In this document: positions 45,005-54,766 of the stretch, in pieces | Layout: every line of letters begins with the position of its first letter | How positions within the stretch are numbered: position 1 is the stretch's first letter | Assembly: GCF_001517425.1 (NCBI RefSeq) | Contig: NZ_FBWL01000169.1 | Span: forward strand, 62,001-126,000 | Direction: 5' to 3' | Length of the DNA stretch: 64,000 bases | Source: Clostridium sp. C105KSO13 | GTDB lineage: Bacteria > Bacillota > Clostridia > Lachnospirales > Lachnospiraceae | Translations under genes and position numbers: made by a program | Notes under the pieces: generated by a model | What the model was told of the DNA's origin: nothing | Databases searched by the model: none | What the model saw: only the letters and a program-made list of their open reading frames with translations

Positions 45005-47707
45005 ATGGCAAAATTGAGAGTGCATGAACTGGCGAAAGAGCTGGGAATAGAAAATAAAGAATTAATGGATATACTGGCAAAGAAGAATGTGGAGGTTAAA
45101 AGCCACATGAGTTCCCTGGAAGATGAAGTTGTAGAAGATATGCGAAAGAGGAGCAAAAGCAAAAACAGTGGAGAAGAACCGAAAAAGAAAAATATTGTGC
45201 AGGTATTCCGTCCACAGAACTCAAAGAGTGGAGGACGCATACAGGGAAATACACGTTTCCAGGGCGGAAACCGTGATGGGCAGCGCACCACACCTTCTTC
45301 ACAAAGACAATCCTCTCAGGGACGCAGACAGTCCGGGACAGCGGCAGCATCTTCCCAGAGACCCCAGAGGCCCCAGACGGCCGGCCAGGAGACAAGAAGA
45401 GAAAACAATCGTTATCAGGGTCAGAATAAAAGAACAGAGGGTGGGAACCAGAATACACGTTATAACAATAACCGCAGTACAAGGCCTACAGGCGGACAGG
45501 ATAGAAATCAGGATCGGAACCATAATAGAAGCTATAGTGGAAGTCAGGATGGAAACCGTAACAGAAATTTCGGCGGCGGAAATCAGGACGGAAACCGCAA
45601 TAGAAACTTTGGCGGAAATCAGGATGGAAACCGTAACAGAAGTTATGCCGGAAATCAGAACAGAAACTTCGGCGGCAGAGGAACTGCAGGTGGTCAGCGC
45701 CCAGCAGGCGGTGCAGTGCATGGACAGGAGCGCAGGGACAATAGAAGAAATGACAAGGATGCAATTCCAACACCGTTAGTAGAACAGAAGAAGGTTCAGA
45801 GGAATAAAGCAAAAGATAAAGAGAAAGATTACAAGAAAAAAGAGTATAAGGATCACGATTTCGGCGGCAGAGGTAAAAAGGGCAAGAGACAAAAAAATGT
45901 AGCAGAAGTGGTTAAACCACAGCCAAAGCCGGTAGAGAAGAAGGAAGAGCGGATCAAACAGATAGTCCTTCCGGAAGTGCTCACAATCAAAGAACTTGCG
46001 GATAAGATGAAGGTTGTGCCTTCAGTTATCGTGAAAAAGCTGTTTTTGCAGGGAAAAGTGGTTACGGTAAATCAGGAGATTGACTATGACACCGCCGAAG
46101 AAATTGCGATGGAATTTGATGTCCTGTGTGAGAAAGAAGAAGTTGTGGATGTCATTGAAGAGCTCCTCAAAGAAGACGAAGAAGATGAAAGCAAAATGGT
46201 TAAACGTCCGCCGGTTGTATGTGTTATGGGGCATGTAGACCACGGTAAGACCTCACTTCTGGATGCTATCCGCCACACAAATGTAATCGGACGGGAAGCA
46301 GGCGGAATTACACAGCACATTGGAGCATACGTTGTGGAGGTGAAGGGTGAAAAGATTGCGTTTCTTGATACCCCGGGGCACGAGGCATTTACTGCAATGC
46401 GTATGCGCGGTGCAAATTCAACGGACATTGCCATTCTTGTTGTAGCTGCAGATGACGGTGTGATGCCTCAGACCATAGAGGCCATTAACCATGCAAAGGC
46501 GGCGGGAATAGAAATTATTGTAGCCATCAATAAGATTGATAAGCCTAGCGCAAATATTGACAGAGTAAAACAGGAACTGGCAGAATATGAACTGATTCCG
46601 GAAGACTGGGGTGGAAGCACTATTTTCGTACCTGTATCAGCTCATACAAAAGAAGGAATCCCAGAGCTGCTGGAAATGATCCTTCTGACAGCAGAAGTGA
46701 TGGAACTGAAAGCTAATCCGGATCGTGAAGCCAGGGGACTTGTGATTGAAGCCGAACTTGATAAGGGAAAAGGTTCTGTGGCAACAGTACTTGTACAAAA
46801 AGGTACGCTTCATGTAGGAGACGCCATTGCGGCAGGTTCCGCTCACGGCAAAGTTAGGGCTATGACGGATGATAAGGGACGCCGCGTAAAAGAAGCCGGA
46901 CCGTCTCAGCCAGTAGAAATTCTTGGTCTCAATGACGTACCCAATGCAGGGGAAGTCTTTGTCAGCTGTGAAACTGAGAAGGAAGCCAGAAGCTTTGCCG
47001 ACACATTTATTGCGCAGAACAAGGTGAAACTTTTGGATGAGACGAAATCCAAGATGTCGTTGGATGATCTGTTTAATCAGATTAAAGTAGGCAATTTAAA
47101 GGAATTAAATATTGTAGTAAAGGCTGATGTTCAGGGTTCTGTTGAAGCTTTGAAACAAAGTCTTCTGAAACTTTCCAATGATGAGGTTGTCATCAAAATC
47201 ATCCATGGTGGTGTAGGTGCCATCAACGAATCGGATGTTATTCTGGCATCGGCCTCTAATGCAATAATCATCGGCTTTAATGTCAGACCAGATGTAACGG
47301 CTAAAGAAATTGCAGACAGCGAAGGCGTAGACCTGAGGCTATACAGAGTCATTTACAGTGCTATTGAAGATGTGGAAGCAGCCATGAAGGGCATGCTGGA
47401 TCCGGTATATGAAGAAAAAGTTCTGGGCCATGCAGAGGTGCGTCAGACCTTTAAAGCTTCCGGTGTCGGGACAATTGCAGGCTCCTATGTACAGGATGGT
47501 ACCTTTGAAAGAGGATGTTCGGTACGCCTGACAAGAGACGGAATCGTAATATTTGACGGACCTCTTGCATCACTGAAGCGTTTCAAGGATGATGTAAAGG
47601 AAGTAAGAGCCGGATATGAGTGTGGTTTTGTTTTTGAAAACTTTAATGACATCAAGGAGGGCGATCTTGCAGAGTCCTACAAGATGGTTGAAATAGAAAG
47701 AAAATAA
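45005..47707 (+). CDS. infB: Translation initiation factor IF-2
   Basis: IF-2 is the GTPase that brings initiator tRNA to the 30S subunit. The 900-residue protein starts [14 protein letters not shown] and has an IF2_N domain, then about 230 disordered residues rich in Asn, Arg, Gly and Gln. The G domain follows from about residue 400: [22 protein letters not shown] and NKIDKP. Domains II to IV close the protein. In the disordered part a unit [10 protein letters not shown] recurs about three times (DNA repeat 45545-45679). The start has GAGGAGG upstream. Confidence 0.95.
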   Translation: MAKLRVHELAKELGIENKELMDILAKKNVEVKSHMSSLEDEVVEDMRKRSKSKNSGEEPKKKNIVQVFRPQNSKSGGRIQGNTRFQGGNRDGQRTTPSSQRQSSQGRRQSGTAAASSQRPQRPQTAGQETRRENNRYQGQNKRTEGGNQNTRYNNNRSTRPTGGQDRNQDRNHNRSYSGSQDGNRNRNFGGGNQDGNRNRNFGGNQDGNRNRSYAGNQNRNFGGRGTAGGQRPAGGAVHGQERRDNRRNDKDAIPTPLVEQKKVQRNKAKDKEKDYKKKEYKDHDFGGRGKKGKRQKNVAEVVKPQPKPVEKKEERIKQIVLPEVLTIKELADKMKVVPSVIVKKLFLQGKVVTVNQEIDYDTAEEIAMEFDVLCEKEEVVDVIEELLKEDEEDESKMVKRPPVVCVMGHVDHGKTSLLDAIRHTNVIGREAGGITQHIGAYVVEVKGEKIAFLDTPGHEAFTAMRMRGANSTDIAILVVAADDGVMPQTIEAINHAKAAGIEIIVAINKIDKPSANIDRVKQELAEYELIPEDWGGSTIFVPVSAHTKEGIPELLEMILLTAEVMELKANPDREARGLVIEAELDKGKGSVATVLVQKGTLHVGDAIAAGSAHGKVRAMTDDKGRRVKEAGPSQPVEILGLNDVPNAGEVFVSCETEKEARSFADTFIAQNKVKLLDETKSKMSLDDLFNQIKVGNLKELNIVVKADVQGSVEALKQSLLKLSNDEVVIKIIHGGVGAINESDVILASASNAIIIGFNVRPDVTAKEIADSEGVDLRLYRVIYSAIEDVEAAMKGMLDPVYEEKVLGHAEVRQTFKASGVGTIAGSYVQDGTFERGCSVRLTRDGIVIFDGPLASLKRFKDDVKEVRAGYECGFVFENFNDIKEGDLAESYKMVEIERK
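45545..45679 (+). repeat. In-frame coding tandem repeat in infB
   Basis: Units starting CAGGATGGAAACCG begin at 45545, 45584 and 45620, with a degenerate fourth at 45656; spacings are 39, 36 and 36 bases. All are multiples of three, so length changes would keep the reading frame. Confidence 0.8.
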
Positions 47708-47747
47708 TAACCGTGAGTGTGACAGCGGTTGTGTAAAGGAGCAGATT

Positions 47748-48116
47748 ATGAGAAAAAACAGTATTAAGAACACAAGAATCAACGCAGAGGTTCAGCGTGA
47801 ATTGAGCAACATTCTGCGCGGAGGAATCAAAGATCCGCGTGTTGCTCCTATGACATCCGTTGTGGCTGTAGAAGTGGCTCCTGACCTGAAGACCTGTAAA
47901 GCATATATCAGTGTGCTGGGGGATAAGAAGGCACAGGAGGAGACTATTAAAGGATTGCAGAGCGCGGAAGGTTATATCAGGCGCGAACTGGCGAGAACAA
48001 TCAATATGAGAAATACCCCCGAAATTAAATTTATCATGGATCAGTCCATTGAATACGGGGTGAATATGAGCAAAAAAATTGATGAGCTGACCCGGGAATT
48101 GAAAGATGAGGAATAG
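47748..48116 (+). CDS. rbfA: Ribosome-binding factor A
   Basis: RbfA is a cold-shock-linked factor in 16S rRNA maturation. The 122-residue KH-like protein has INAEVQRELSNILRGGIKDPRV near the N-terminus and DLKTCKAYISVLGD in the middle, both family features. It lies 40 bases after infB, and its stop is 4 bases before nrnA. Confidence 0.94.
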   Translation: MRKNSIKNTRINAEVQRELSNILRGGIKDPRVAPMTSVVAVEVAPDLKTCKAYISVLGDKKAQEETIKGLQSAEGYIRRELARTINMRNTPEIKFIMDQSIEYGVNMSKKIDELTRELKDEE

Positions 48117-48120
48117 TCAT

Positions 48121-49098
48121 ATGAGTATACAACTATCAGATGTCATTCAGGGAAGAAAAGTCATAGCGCTGGGGGGGCATGTACACCCGGACGGAGACTG
48201 CATAGGTTCAAATCTTGGTCTGTATATTTATCTGAAAGAGCAATATCCTGATAAAGAGATTGATGTGTATCTGGAAGATATTCCGGAAGCTTATAGGATG
48301 ATTCAAAGAACAGATGAGGTAAAACACTATATACCGGCAGATAAACAATATGATTTGTTTATCTGCCTGGATTGTGGTGATGCAGCCCGTCTTGGATTTT
48401 CAGAACCTTTGTTTCGCGCAGCGAAACATACTTTATGTATCGACCACCATGTGAGCAATCAGGCATTTGCAGATGAAAATTATATCGAACCGGAGGCCAG
48501 CTCTACGTCGGAGATGATTTACAGATTGCTGGACAAGAAAAAGATTAATCGCCACACAGCAGAAGCACTTTATATGGGAATCGTCCATGATACAGGAGTA
48601 TTTCAGTATTCCTGCACTTCTCCGGAGACTATGGAAGCGGCTGCGGAGCTTATGCGTAAAGGCATTGACGGCAATGAAATCATCGATAAAACATACTATG
48701 AGAAGACCTATTTACAGAATCAGATTTTAGGGAGAGCGCTGTTTGAGAGCATATTGATTCTGGACAAGCAGTGTATTGTATCTTCTGTCAGTATGAGCGA
48801 GCTAAAGTTCTATGGTGCAAAGCCAAGTGACTTGGAAGGCATTGTCAGCCAGCTGCGTCTGACAAAAGGGGTAAAATTGGCCGTATTTATGTATGAGCTG
48901 GATACACAACAATTTAAAGTCAGCCTGCGCTCCAAGGGAAAAGTGGATGTCAGCATGATCGCACAGTACTTTGGAGGAGGCGGCCACAAAAGAGCTGCCG
49001 GGTTTACTATGAAGGGCACCAGCCATGATGTAATCAACAACATCTGTGCGCGTCTGAAGGATAGCGATTGGCAGGAACAGGAATCAGATTTATGTTAA
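48121..49098 (+). CDS. nrnA: DHH-family phosphoesterase NrnA (nanoRNase / pAp phosphatase)
   Basis: NrnA degrades short RNAs and 3'-phosphoadenosine 5'-phosphate. The 325-residue protein has GGHVHPDGDCIGSNLGL, CLDCGDAARLGF, CIDHHVSN (the DHH motif) and a DHHA1 domain with GGGGHKRAAGF. An earlier ATG, 15 bases up, is possible; the one used has TGAGGA upstream. Position between rbfA and truB is the usual Firmicute order. Confidence 0.93.
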   Translation: MSIQLSDVIQGRKVIALGGHVHPDGDCIGSNLGLYIYLKEQYPDKEIDVYLEDIPEAYRMIQRTDEVKHYIPADKQYDLFICLDCGDAARLGFSEPLFRAAKHTLCIDHHVSNQAFADENYIEPEASSTSEMIYRLLDKKKINRHTAEALYMGIVHDTGVFQYSCTSPETMEAAAELMRKGIDGNEIIDKTYYEKTYLQNQILGRALFESILILDKQCIVSSVSMSELKFYGAKPSDLEGIVSQLRLTKGVKLAVFMYELDTQQFKVSLRSKGKVDVSMIAQYFGGGGHKRAAGFTMKGTSHDVINNICARLKDSDWQEQESDLC

Positions 49099-50000
49099 AT
49101 GGTATTATTAATGTATATAAGGAAAAAGGATATACCTCCCATGATGTGGTGGCAAAGCTCCGGGTAATTCTGGGACAGAAGAAAATAGGGCACACAGGCA
49201 CACTGGACCCTGACGCAGAAGGAGTTCTTCCCGTATGCCTGGGTAGAGGGACCAGACTGTGTGATATGCTGACAGATAATAATAAGACCTATGATGCCGT
49301 CCTATTACTGGGAAAGACGACAGACACCCAGGATATTACCGGACATGTCCTTGAGGAAAGAGACACCTCTTTTTTGACGGAAAGCCAGATAAAAGAATGT
49401 ATACAAGGATACATCGGGGAATATGAACAACTTCCGCCGATGTATTCCGCATTAAAAGTAAATGGAAGAAAATTATATGAGCTTGCCAGAGAGGGAATCG
49501 AAGTAGAACGGAAGAAAAGAAAAGTCCAGATTTTTGATATCATAACAAGTAAGATTGAAATTCCGCGGATTCCCATGGAAGTGACGTGTTCCAAAGGGAC
49601 CTACATCAGAACACTATGTCATGATATTGGACAAGAACTGGGAACAGGCGGATGTATGGAGACATTACTGCGGACCAGAGTGGGCCGGTTTGAAATCGAG
49701 AACAGTTTGAAACTTGGGCAGATAGAAGATCTGAAAAAGAGAGGGAGACTCTCAGAGGTAATCATTCCTATGGATGCTATGTTTTCTGAATTACCGGCGC
49801 TTAAAGTGGCAGACCGGTACTGGAATTTTGCCTGTAATGGAAATCCCCTTAAGCCGGAATACATGACAAAAGAAAGAACTGCTTCTGAAGGAGAACGAGT
49901 TAGGGTATACAGTGAAGAGGAAAAATTCATAGGTATTTACTATTATAGTATACTTTCCAAGGAATACAGACTCGAGAAAATGTTCCTTTCTCCTTCTTAA
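49092..50000 (+). CDS. truB: tRNA pseudouridine-55 synthase
   Basis: TruB makes pseudouridine 55 in the T arm of tRNAs. The 302-residue protein has GHTGTLDPDAEGVLPVCLG with the catalytic aspartate near residue 39, YEQLPPMYSALKVNG, and CSKGTYIRTLCHDIG. The ATG overlaps the end of nrnA; an open frame upstream was not used because the family N-terminus begins at GIINVYKEKG. Confidence 0.95.
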   Translation: MLNGIINVYKEKGYTSHDVVAKLRVILGQKKIGHTGTLDPDAEGVLPVCLGRGTRLCDMLTDNNKTYDAVLLLGKTTDTQDITGHVLEERDTSFLTESQIKECIQGYIGEYEQLPPMYSALKVNGRKLYELAREGIEVERKKRKVQIFDIITSKIEIPRIPMEVTCSKGTYIRTLCHDIGQELGTGGCMETLLRTRVGRFEIENSLKLGQIEDLKKRGRLSEVIIPMDAMFSELPALKVADRYWNFACNGNPLKPEYMTKERTASEGERVRVYSEEEKFIGIYYYSILSKEYRLEKMFLSPS

Positions 50001-50019
50001 AGAAAAAGTGAGGATAGAT

Positions 50020-50934
50020 ATGCAATATTATACAGACATTAACTCCTATAAAGGATCGGAAAGAACAGCAGTGACCCTTGGAAAGTTTGACAGCCTTCAC
50101 AGGGGGCATCAAAAACTAATTCAAAGCATACAAAAATTTGCACAGAAAGAACACGTAAAGAGTGTTGTATTTGCATTTGATATAAATAAAGAGACTCTGC
50201 TGACCAACCGGGAGCGCAGGCAGCATCTGGAAACTCAAGTCGACTGTATGATAGAATGTCCTTTTACAAAGGATATCAGGGAGATGGAAGCAGAAGCCTT
50301 CATTGAGAAAATTCTGGCAGAAAGACTTCATGCCTCCTATGTCGCTGTAGGAATCGATTTCCGTTTTGGATACAACAAGCGGGGTGATGTGAAGATGCTG
50401 GCAGAATACGCCTCTAAATATAACTATCAGTTGGAAGTACTGGATAAAGAATTATTTCAGAACAGAGAAATCAGCAGTACTTATATACGTGAAGCGTTGA
50501 AAGAAGGAAATGTGGAACTGGCAAATCTTCTTCTAGGGTATTCCTACCATATGTCAGGTGTTGTGGAACATGGAAAACGCCTGGGACGGACCCTGGGATT
50601 TCCAACTATGAACATTGTACCGGCAGATAGAAAAATTGTCCCCCGTTTTGGCGTGTATGCCTGCAGAATATGGGTGGACAAAAAGTGTTTCCATGGTATT
50701 GGAAACGTAGGCGTAAAGCCTACCGTAACAGATGAGATGAAGCTGCTCCTGGAAGTGTATGCTTTTGAATATGAAGGGAATGCCTATGACAAAAACATTA
50801 CAGTGGAGTTCTGTGCCTATGAGCGCCCGGAGGAAAAATTTGATTCCGTGGAAGAGATGAAGCGACACGTGGATAAAGATATCTTATTTGGCAAAAGGTA
50901 CTTTCAGAGGGAAGAACGTTCCGCGAAATTATAA
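50020..50934 (+). CDS. ribF: Bifunctional riboflavin kinase / FAD synthetase
   Basis: RibF makes FMN from riboflavin and then FAD. The 304-residue protein has the adenylyltransferase motif TLGKFDSLHRGHQKLI near residue 20 and the kinase domain with GKRLGRTLGFPTMNI near 190 and GIGNVGVKPTV. The ATG follows GTGAGGAT; a GTG 12 bases earlier is an alternative. A hairpin straddles its stop codon. It ends the operon that starts at rimP. Confidence 0.94.
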   Translation: MQYYTDINSYKGSERTAVTLGKFDSLHRGHQKLIQSIQKFAQKEHVKSVVFAFDINKETLLTNRERRQHLETQVDCMIECPFTKDIREMEAEAFIEKILAERLHASYVAVGIDFRFGYNKRGDVKMLAEYASKYNYQLEVLDKELFQNREISSTYIREALKEGNVELANLLLGYSYHMSGVVEHGKRLGRTLGFPTMNIVPADRKIVPRFGVYACRIWVDKKCFHGIGNVGVKPTVTDEMKLLLEVYAFEYEGNAYDKNITVEFCAYERPEEKFDSVEEMKRHVDKDILFGKRYFQREERSAKL

Positions 50935-50952
50935 GAGCCGCTTCGCGGAACG
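50918..50952. terminator. Hairpin spanning the ribF stop codon
   Basis: CGTTCCGCGAA and TTCGCGGAACG are perfect 11-bp arms around the ribF stop. A T-run lies only 25 bases downstream on the plus strand, so it is a plausible but unusual terminator; it may also serve the convergent ABC gene. Confidence 0.5.
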
Positions 50953-50969
50953 CATCCATCCTGATAAAA

Positions 50970-51767
50970 TCAAATTTTTTTTTCGTAGTGCTTTTCAAGC
51001 AGATTAATCAGCGCATAAAGTCCCATAGACATAATACATAAAAGAACAATAGACATAAGCAGCCAATCCATCTTAAATACCTGGCTGGAATAAATAATCA
51101 GATAGCCAAGCCCATTTCTTGCGGCCAGGAATTCTCCGATAACCACACCGACCAGGCACAATCCTATGTTAACTTTCATATTGCTGATAATTGCCGGGAT
51201 GGAGCTGGGGAGCACAACTTTTGAAAGTGCGTGCCATTTGTTTCCCCTCAGGGTATAGATCAGTTTGATTTTCTCTTTATCTACCGTTGCAAAATTGGTA
51301 TATAAGCTTAAAATACTTCCGAAGATTGCCACGGACATGCCGGCTACAATGATCGTGGTCGGGTTGGCTCCCAGCCATACAATTAGTAGCGGAGCCAGAG
51401 CAGACTTTGGAAGACTGTTCAGCACGACAAGATAAGGGTCCAGTATTTCCGAGAGTTTTTCACTGCACCAGAGAGCTACGGCAAGCATAATTCCGATAAG
51501 CGTCACAAGCAGAAAACTAATAATGGTTTCATATAATGTGGTCCAGATATGCAAAAAGATTGTTTTATCTAAAACCATGCTCCAGAAGCATAATGCAATC
51601 TTCGAGGGGCTGCTGAAGATAAAGGAATCAATCAAACCTACATTTGCTGTAAATTCCCAGAGAAATAAAAAACTTAAAAGGATTGCAACCCGGGAAACCC
51701 GAACAATCCTTTTGTGTCGTTTGCGGCTATTCAGGTAACTTTGCTGTCCAACAGATATGTCACTCAT
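50970..51767 (-). CDS. ABC transporter permease, NitT/TauT type
   Basis: A 265-residue integral membrane protein with about six hydrophobic helices and the BPD_transp_1 EAA-like loop NSLPKSALAPLLIVWLGANP near residue 120. This class of permeases imports nitrate, sulfonates, thiamine precursors and similar small molecules. It overlaps the upstream ATPase gene by 8 bases. No substrate-binding protein gene is next to it, so the substrate cannot be named. Confidence 0.88.
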   Translation of the reverse strand: MSDISVGQQSYLNSRKRHKRIVRVSRVAILLSFLFLWEFTANVGLIDSFIFSSPSKIALCFWSMVLDKTIFLHIWTTLYETIISFLLVTLIGIMLAVALWCSEKLSEILDPYLVVLNSLPKSALAPLLIVWLGANPTTIIVAGMSVAIFGSILSLYTNFATVDKEKIKLIYTLRGNKWHALSKVVLPSSIPAIISNMKVNIGLCLVGVVIGEFLAARNGLGYLIIYSSQVFKMDWLLMSIVLLCIMSMGLYALINLLEKHYEKKI

Positions 51768-52527
51768 TTTGATTCAACTCCTCCCATATAGTGTTAAAGT
51801 AATTCTTAAATTCCGGAGCATTTCTCCTGTGCAGGGGAGTGTCGTTTTCCAGATCGAAAGTGATAGGAACAATTTTGGAAATAGATGCCGGACGGTTTGT
51901 GAGAATGATAACCCGGTCAGCCAGACTCACTGCTTCGGAGAGGTCGTGAGTCACCAACAGTGCAGTTTTTTTTGTGCTTCGAATAATCTGTCCTATGTCA
52001 TCGGCTGCAAAAAGACGATTTTGGTAGTCCAGCGAGGAAAAAGGTTCATCCAAAAGTAGAATGTCCGGGTCCAGTACAAGGGTTCTGATCAGAGCTACCC
52101 GCTGTCTCATGCCGCCTGACAATTCTGAGGGTTTAGAATTTGCAAATTGCTTTAACCCATATTGTTCTAACAAATCTTTTGCCTTCGCCCGGGATTTGGC
52201 CGAGAGCATGTGTTGGATTTCCAGACCCAACAAGACATTTTTATAAACAGTACGCCATTCAAAAAGGTAATCATGCTGTAACATATAGCCAATGTTCATT
52301 GCATTTTCTCCAGTGTATCTCCCATTCATTTTTATAAGCCCCTTTTCCGGTACCAACAGGCCTGATATAATAGAAAGCAAAGTAGACTTACCACATCCGG
52401 AGGGCCCGACAATGGCAACAAATTCGCCGGAGACAACGGAAAATGAAATATCCGTCAGTGTTTTGGTTTCTCCATCTAATGTGTGATACGCATAACTTAT
52501 ATTTTTTAACTCGAGTACAGGTTCCAT
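51760..52527 (-). CDS. ABC transporter ATP-binding protein, NitT/TauT type
   Basis: The 255-residue ATPase has Walker A GPSGCGKSTLL near residue 40, the Q-loop MLQHDYLFEWRT, signature LSGGMRQRVALIR near 142, Walker B ILLLDEPFSSLD, and the switch histidine in LLVTHDLSEAV. These details match the SsuB/TauB branch. It is the first gene of a two-gene unit with the permease, read away from the divergent MATE gene. Confidence 0.92.
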   Translation of the reverse strand: MEPVLELKNISYAYHTLDGETKTLTDISFSVVSGEFVAIVGPSGCGKSTLLSIISGLLVPEKGLIKMNGRYTGENAMNIGYMLQHDYLFEWRTVYKNVLLGLEIQHMLSAKSRAKAKDLLEQYGLKQFANSKPSELSGGMRQRVALIRTLVLDPDILLLDEPFSSLDYQNRLFAADDIGQIIRSTKKTALLVTHDLSEAVSLADRVIILTNRPASISKIVPITFDLENDTPLHRRNAPEFKNYFNTIWEELNQNE

Positions 52528-52603
52528 GCAGACACTCCATTCGACAAGTATATAGTTAGTTTATGAAAAAAGAATAGATAAGTGAATAACGGCTTTTGCT
52601 TCA

Positions 52604-52632
52604 TTGACAAAAATAAAAGCAGGGCGTAATAT
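52604..52632 (+). promoter_or_regulatory. Promoter of the MATE gene
   Basis: TTGACA (52604-52609), 17 bases, TAATAT (52627-52632), about 38 bases before the ATG. Confidence 0.75.
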
Positions 52633-52670
52633 TTTGTGGTAGACTGAATAGATAAGTAGGAGATAAATTA

Positions 52671-54029
52671 ATGAAGGTTAAATTTTTAAGCCAGTCTATG
52701 GAGCAGCGAAGAGAAAGGATACTCAACGGCAATGCATTGCCCACAATTTTGATGTTGTCGCTCCCGACGCTGATGATGGGGGCAGTGCAATCCTTGATAC
52801 CTGTTATGGACGGGCTGTTTTTGAATAATTTAGTCGGCACAACAGCTGCCAGCGCGGTAACTTATTGCACACCGGTTGTGAATATGATGACCGCGCTGGC
52901 TCAGGGCTTAAGTGCTGCAGGAATGGCGATTATAGGGCAATCCAACGGGAGAGGCGATTTTGAAGAAAGCAGGAGGACAACGGTTCAGCTGATTATTTTT
53001 GCGTTTATACTTGGATTTATTCTTGCACCAATTCTGGTAGTGGCTGGATTTGTTCTGTCAGGGCATGTAAACGCCGATATTGCCCATAATGTTTTGATGT
53101 ATATTTCTTTAAATGCACTGGTTATTCCATTTTCGTTTTTGGAATCTATCTACAATGCAATAAAAAATGCGAATGGGAAGCCGGAAGATTCCTTCATACG
53201 TATGGTGATTATGCTGATTTTGAAGGTTTTGTTCAATGCGATCTTTGTAGGTTTGTTTTCATGGGGATTGATTGGTTCTGTTATGGCTTCTCTGGCTTCG
53301 AACATTTTGATTACCGTGTGGATGTTTTACGAATTATTCGTCAGCGAGAAGGGCGAAAGACTGGAGTTTAAAGGATTCCATTTTGAAAAGGAGATTATCA
53401 AAAAACTGCTTTTCATAGGATTTCCATCTATGCTTTCGAATCTAATGTTGAACTTGGGATTCTTTCTGATTAATACGGAAGTGGAAAAATACGGAGCAAT
53501 CATCTTGAATGGGCAGGGAATTGCTAACAATATTACGTCGGTATGTTTTATTCTTCCGGCCTCTTTTGGTTCTGCAGTCACCACAATGGTAAGTATGAAT
53601 ATAGGTGCGGGACAGTCAAAAAGGGCAAAACATGCGTGTCTGGTTGGTTGTATCGTCAGTGCTGTAACAGCGGCTCTGCTTATTGCGATTATTGTTCCCT
53701 CATCCTCTCATTTAACAGTATTGTTTACAAGGAACCCAAAGGTTCTGTCCGTGGCCAATAAGGCCCTTCACATTTATACATATTCTGTTATTGGCTTTGG
53801 GATTGCTATGGTAGAACAGGGGGCATTTATTGGGCTTGGAAAGACCAGGATAACTTTGGTGATGAGTATCCTCAGGGTCTGGCTGCTCCGTTATATTTTT
53901 ATACTTTTAACAGAAAGCTATTTAAGTTATTATGCGGTATTCTGGGGGAATCTTTTTTCTAACTATGGAGCAGCACTTATCTCTACTATCTTAATACTTA
54001 GGGTAAAATGGAAGTCAGCGATTCATTAA
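52671..54029 (+). CDS. MATE-family efflux transporter
   Basis: A 452-residue protein with about twelve membrane segments in two related halves; the second half repeats the first in pattern (MLSLPTLMMGAVQSLIPVMDGLF; FIGFPSMLSNLMLNLGFF). MATE pumps export cationic drugs or metabolites with sodium or proton exchange; the substrate is unknown. It is intact, unlike the broken MATE gene at 28864. queH follows after 34 bases. Confidence 0.9.
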   Translation: MKVKFLSQSMEQRRERILNGNALPTILMLSLPTLMMGAVQSLIPVMDGLFLNNLVGTTAASAVTYCTPVVNMMTALAQGLSAAGMAIIGQSNGRGDFEESRRTTVQLIIFAFILGFILAPILVVAGFVLSGHVNADIAHNVLMYISLNALVIPFSFLESIYNAIKNANGKPEDSFIRMVIMLILKVLFNAIFVGLFSWGLIGSVMASLASNILITVWMFYELFVSEKGERLEFKGFHFEKEIIKKLLFIGFPSMLSNLMLNLGFFLINTEVEKYGAIILNGQGIANNITSVCFILPASFGSAVTTMVSMNIGAGQSKRAKHACLVGCIVSAVTAALLIAIIVPSSSHLTVLFTRNPKVLSVANKALHIYTYSVIGFGIAMVEQGAFIGLGKTRITLVMSILRVWLLRYIFILLTESYLSYYAVFWGNLFSNYGAALISTILILRVKWKSAIH

Positions 54030-54063
54030 CAGTTATACCGCTTCAGAAAGGTATTGAAATAAG

Positions 54064-54699
54064 ATGAATAATCAAAATATAAATTACCAGAAAGAGCTGG
54101 ATAAAATCATTCATTCACTGAAGACGGAGAAATGTGTCCCAAGACTCCTTCTTCACAGCTGCTGCGCTCCCTGCAGCAGCTACGTTCTGGAGTATTTGTC
54201 AAAGTTTTTTAAAGTCAAGATATTCTATTATAATCCGAATATTTATCCTGAAAGTGAATATTATATGCGTCTTGCAGAGCAGCAGAAGCTAATCCGGGAT
54301 ATGCATTTTAAGTACCCGGTCTCCTTTCTTGCCGGTGATTATGACCAGGAGAGATTTTACGAAATGGCCAGGGGAATGGAAAACCTGAAAGAAGGCGGTG
54401 CGAGATGCTGCAAGTGCTATGAATTGCGTTTGAGAGAGACCGCTGCGCAGGCTGTAAAAGGCGGGTTCGATTATTTTACCACCACTTTAAGTATCAGCCC
54501 CATGAAAAATGCCCAGAAGCTCAATTCTATCGGGTTGGAGGCAGCAGAAGAGTATGGAGTAAAATATCTGACTTCTGATTTTAAAAAGAAGAATGGTTAT
54601 AAGCGGTCTATTGAATTGTCAAAGGAATATGGGTTGTACAGGCAGGATTATTGTGGATGTGAGTATTCCCTGCAGACCGGGCATAGGGATAAAGTTTAG
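54064..54699 (+). CDS. queH: Epoxyqueuosine reductase QueH
   Basis: QueH converts epoxyqueuosine to queuosine in tRNA, replacing the unrelated QueG. The 211-residue protein has the cysteine motifs LLLHSCCAPCSSYVLEYL near residue 30, GGARCCKCYELRL near 117, and QDYCGCEYS near the C-terminus, all of the DUF208 family and its iron-sulfur ligands. Other queuosine genes are not in the window, fitting salvage of the precursor from outside. Confidence 0.93.
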   Translation: MNNQNINYQKELDKIIHSLKTEKCVPRLLLHSCCAPCSSYVLEYLSKFFKVKIFYYNPNIYPESEYYMRLAEQQKLIRDMHFKYPVSFLAGDYDQERFYEMARGMENLKEGGARCCKCYELRLRETAAQAVKGGFDYFTTTLSISPMKNAQKLNSIGLEAAEEYGVKYLTSDFKKKNGYKRSIELSKEYGLYRQDYCGCEYSLQTGHRDKV

Positions 54700-54766
54700 A
54701 GTGGACATCGTCACTTTACTGTGGTAAACTAATGAGAAACTGTAAATAAGGAAAAGAGGAAAAAAG

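Noticed and set aside
45168-45779. 203-residue plus-strand frame inside infB
   Set aside because: It is an out-of-frame shadow of the repeat-rich IF-2 linker, repetitive for that reason only.
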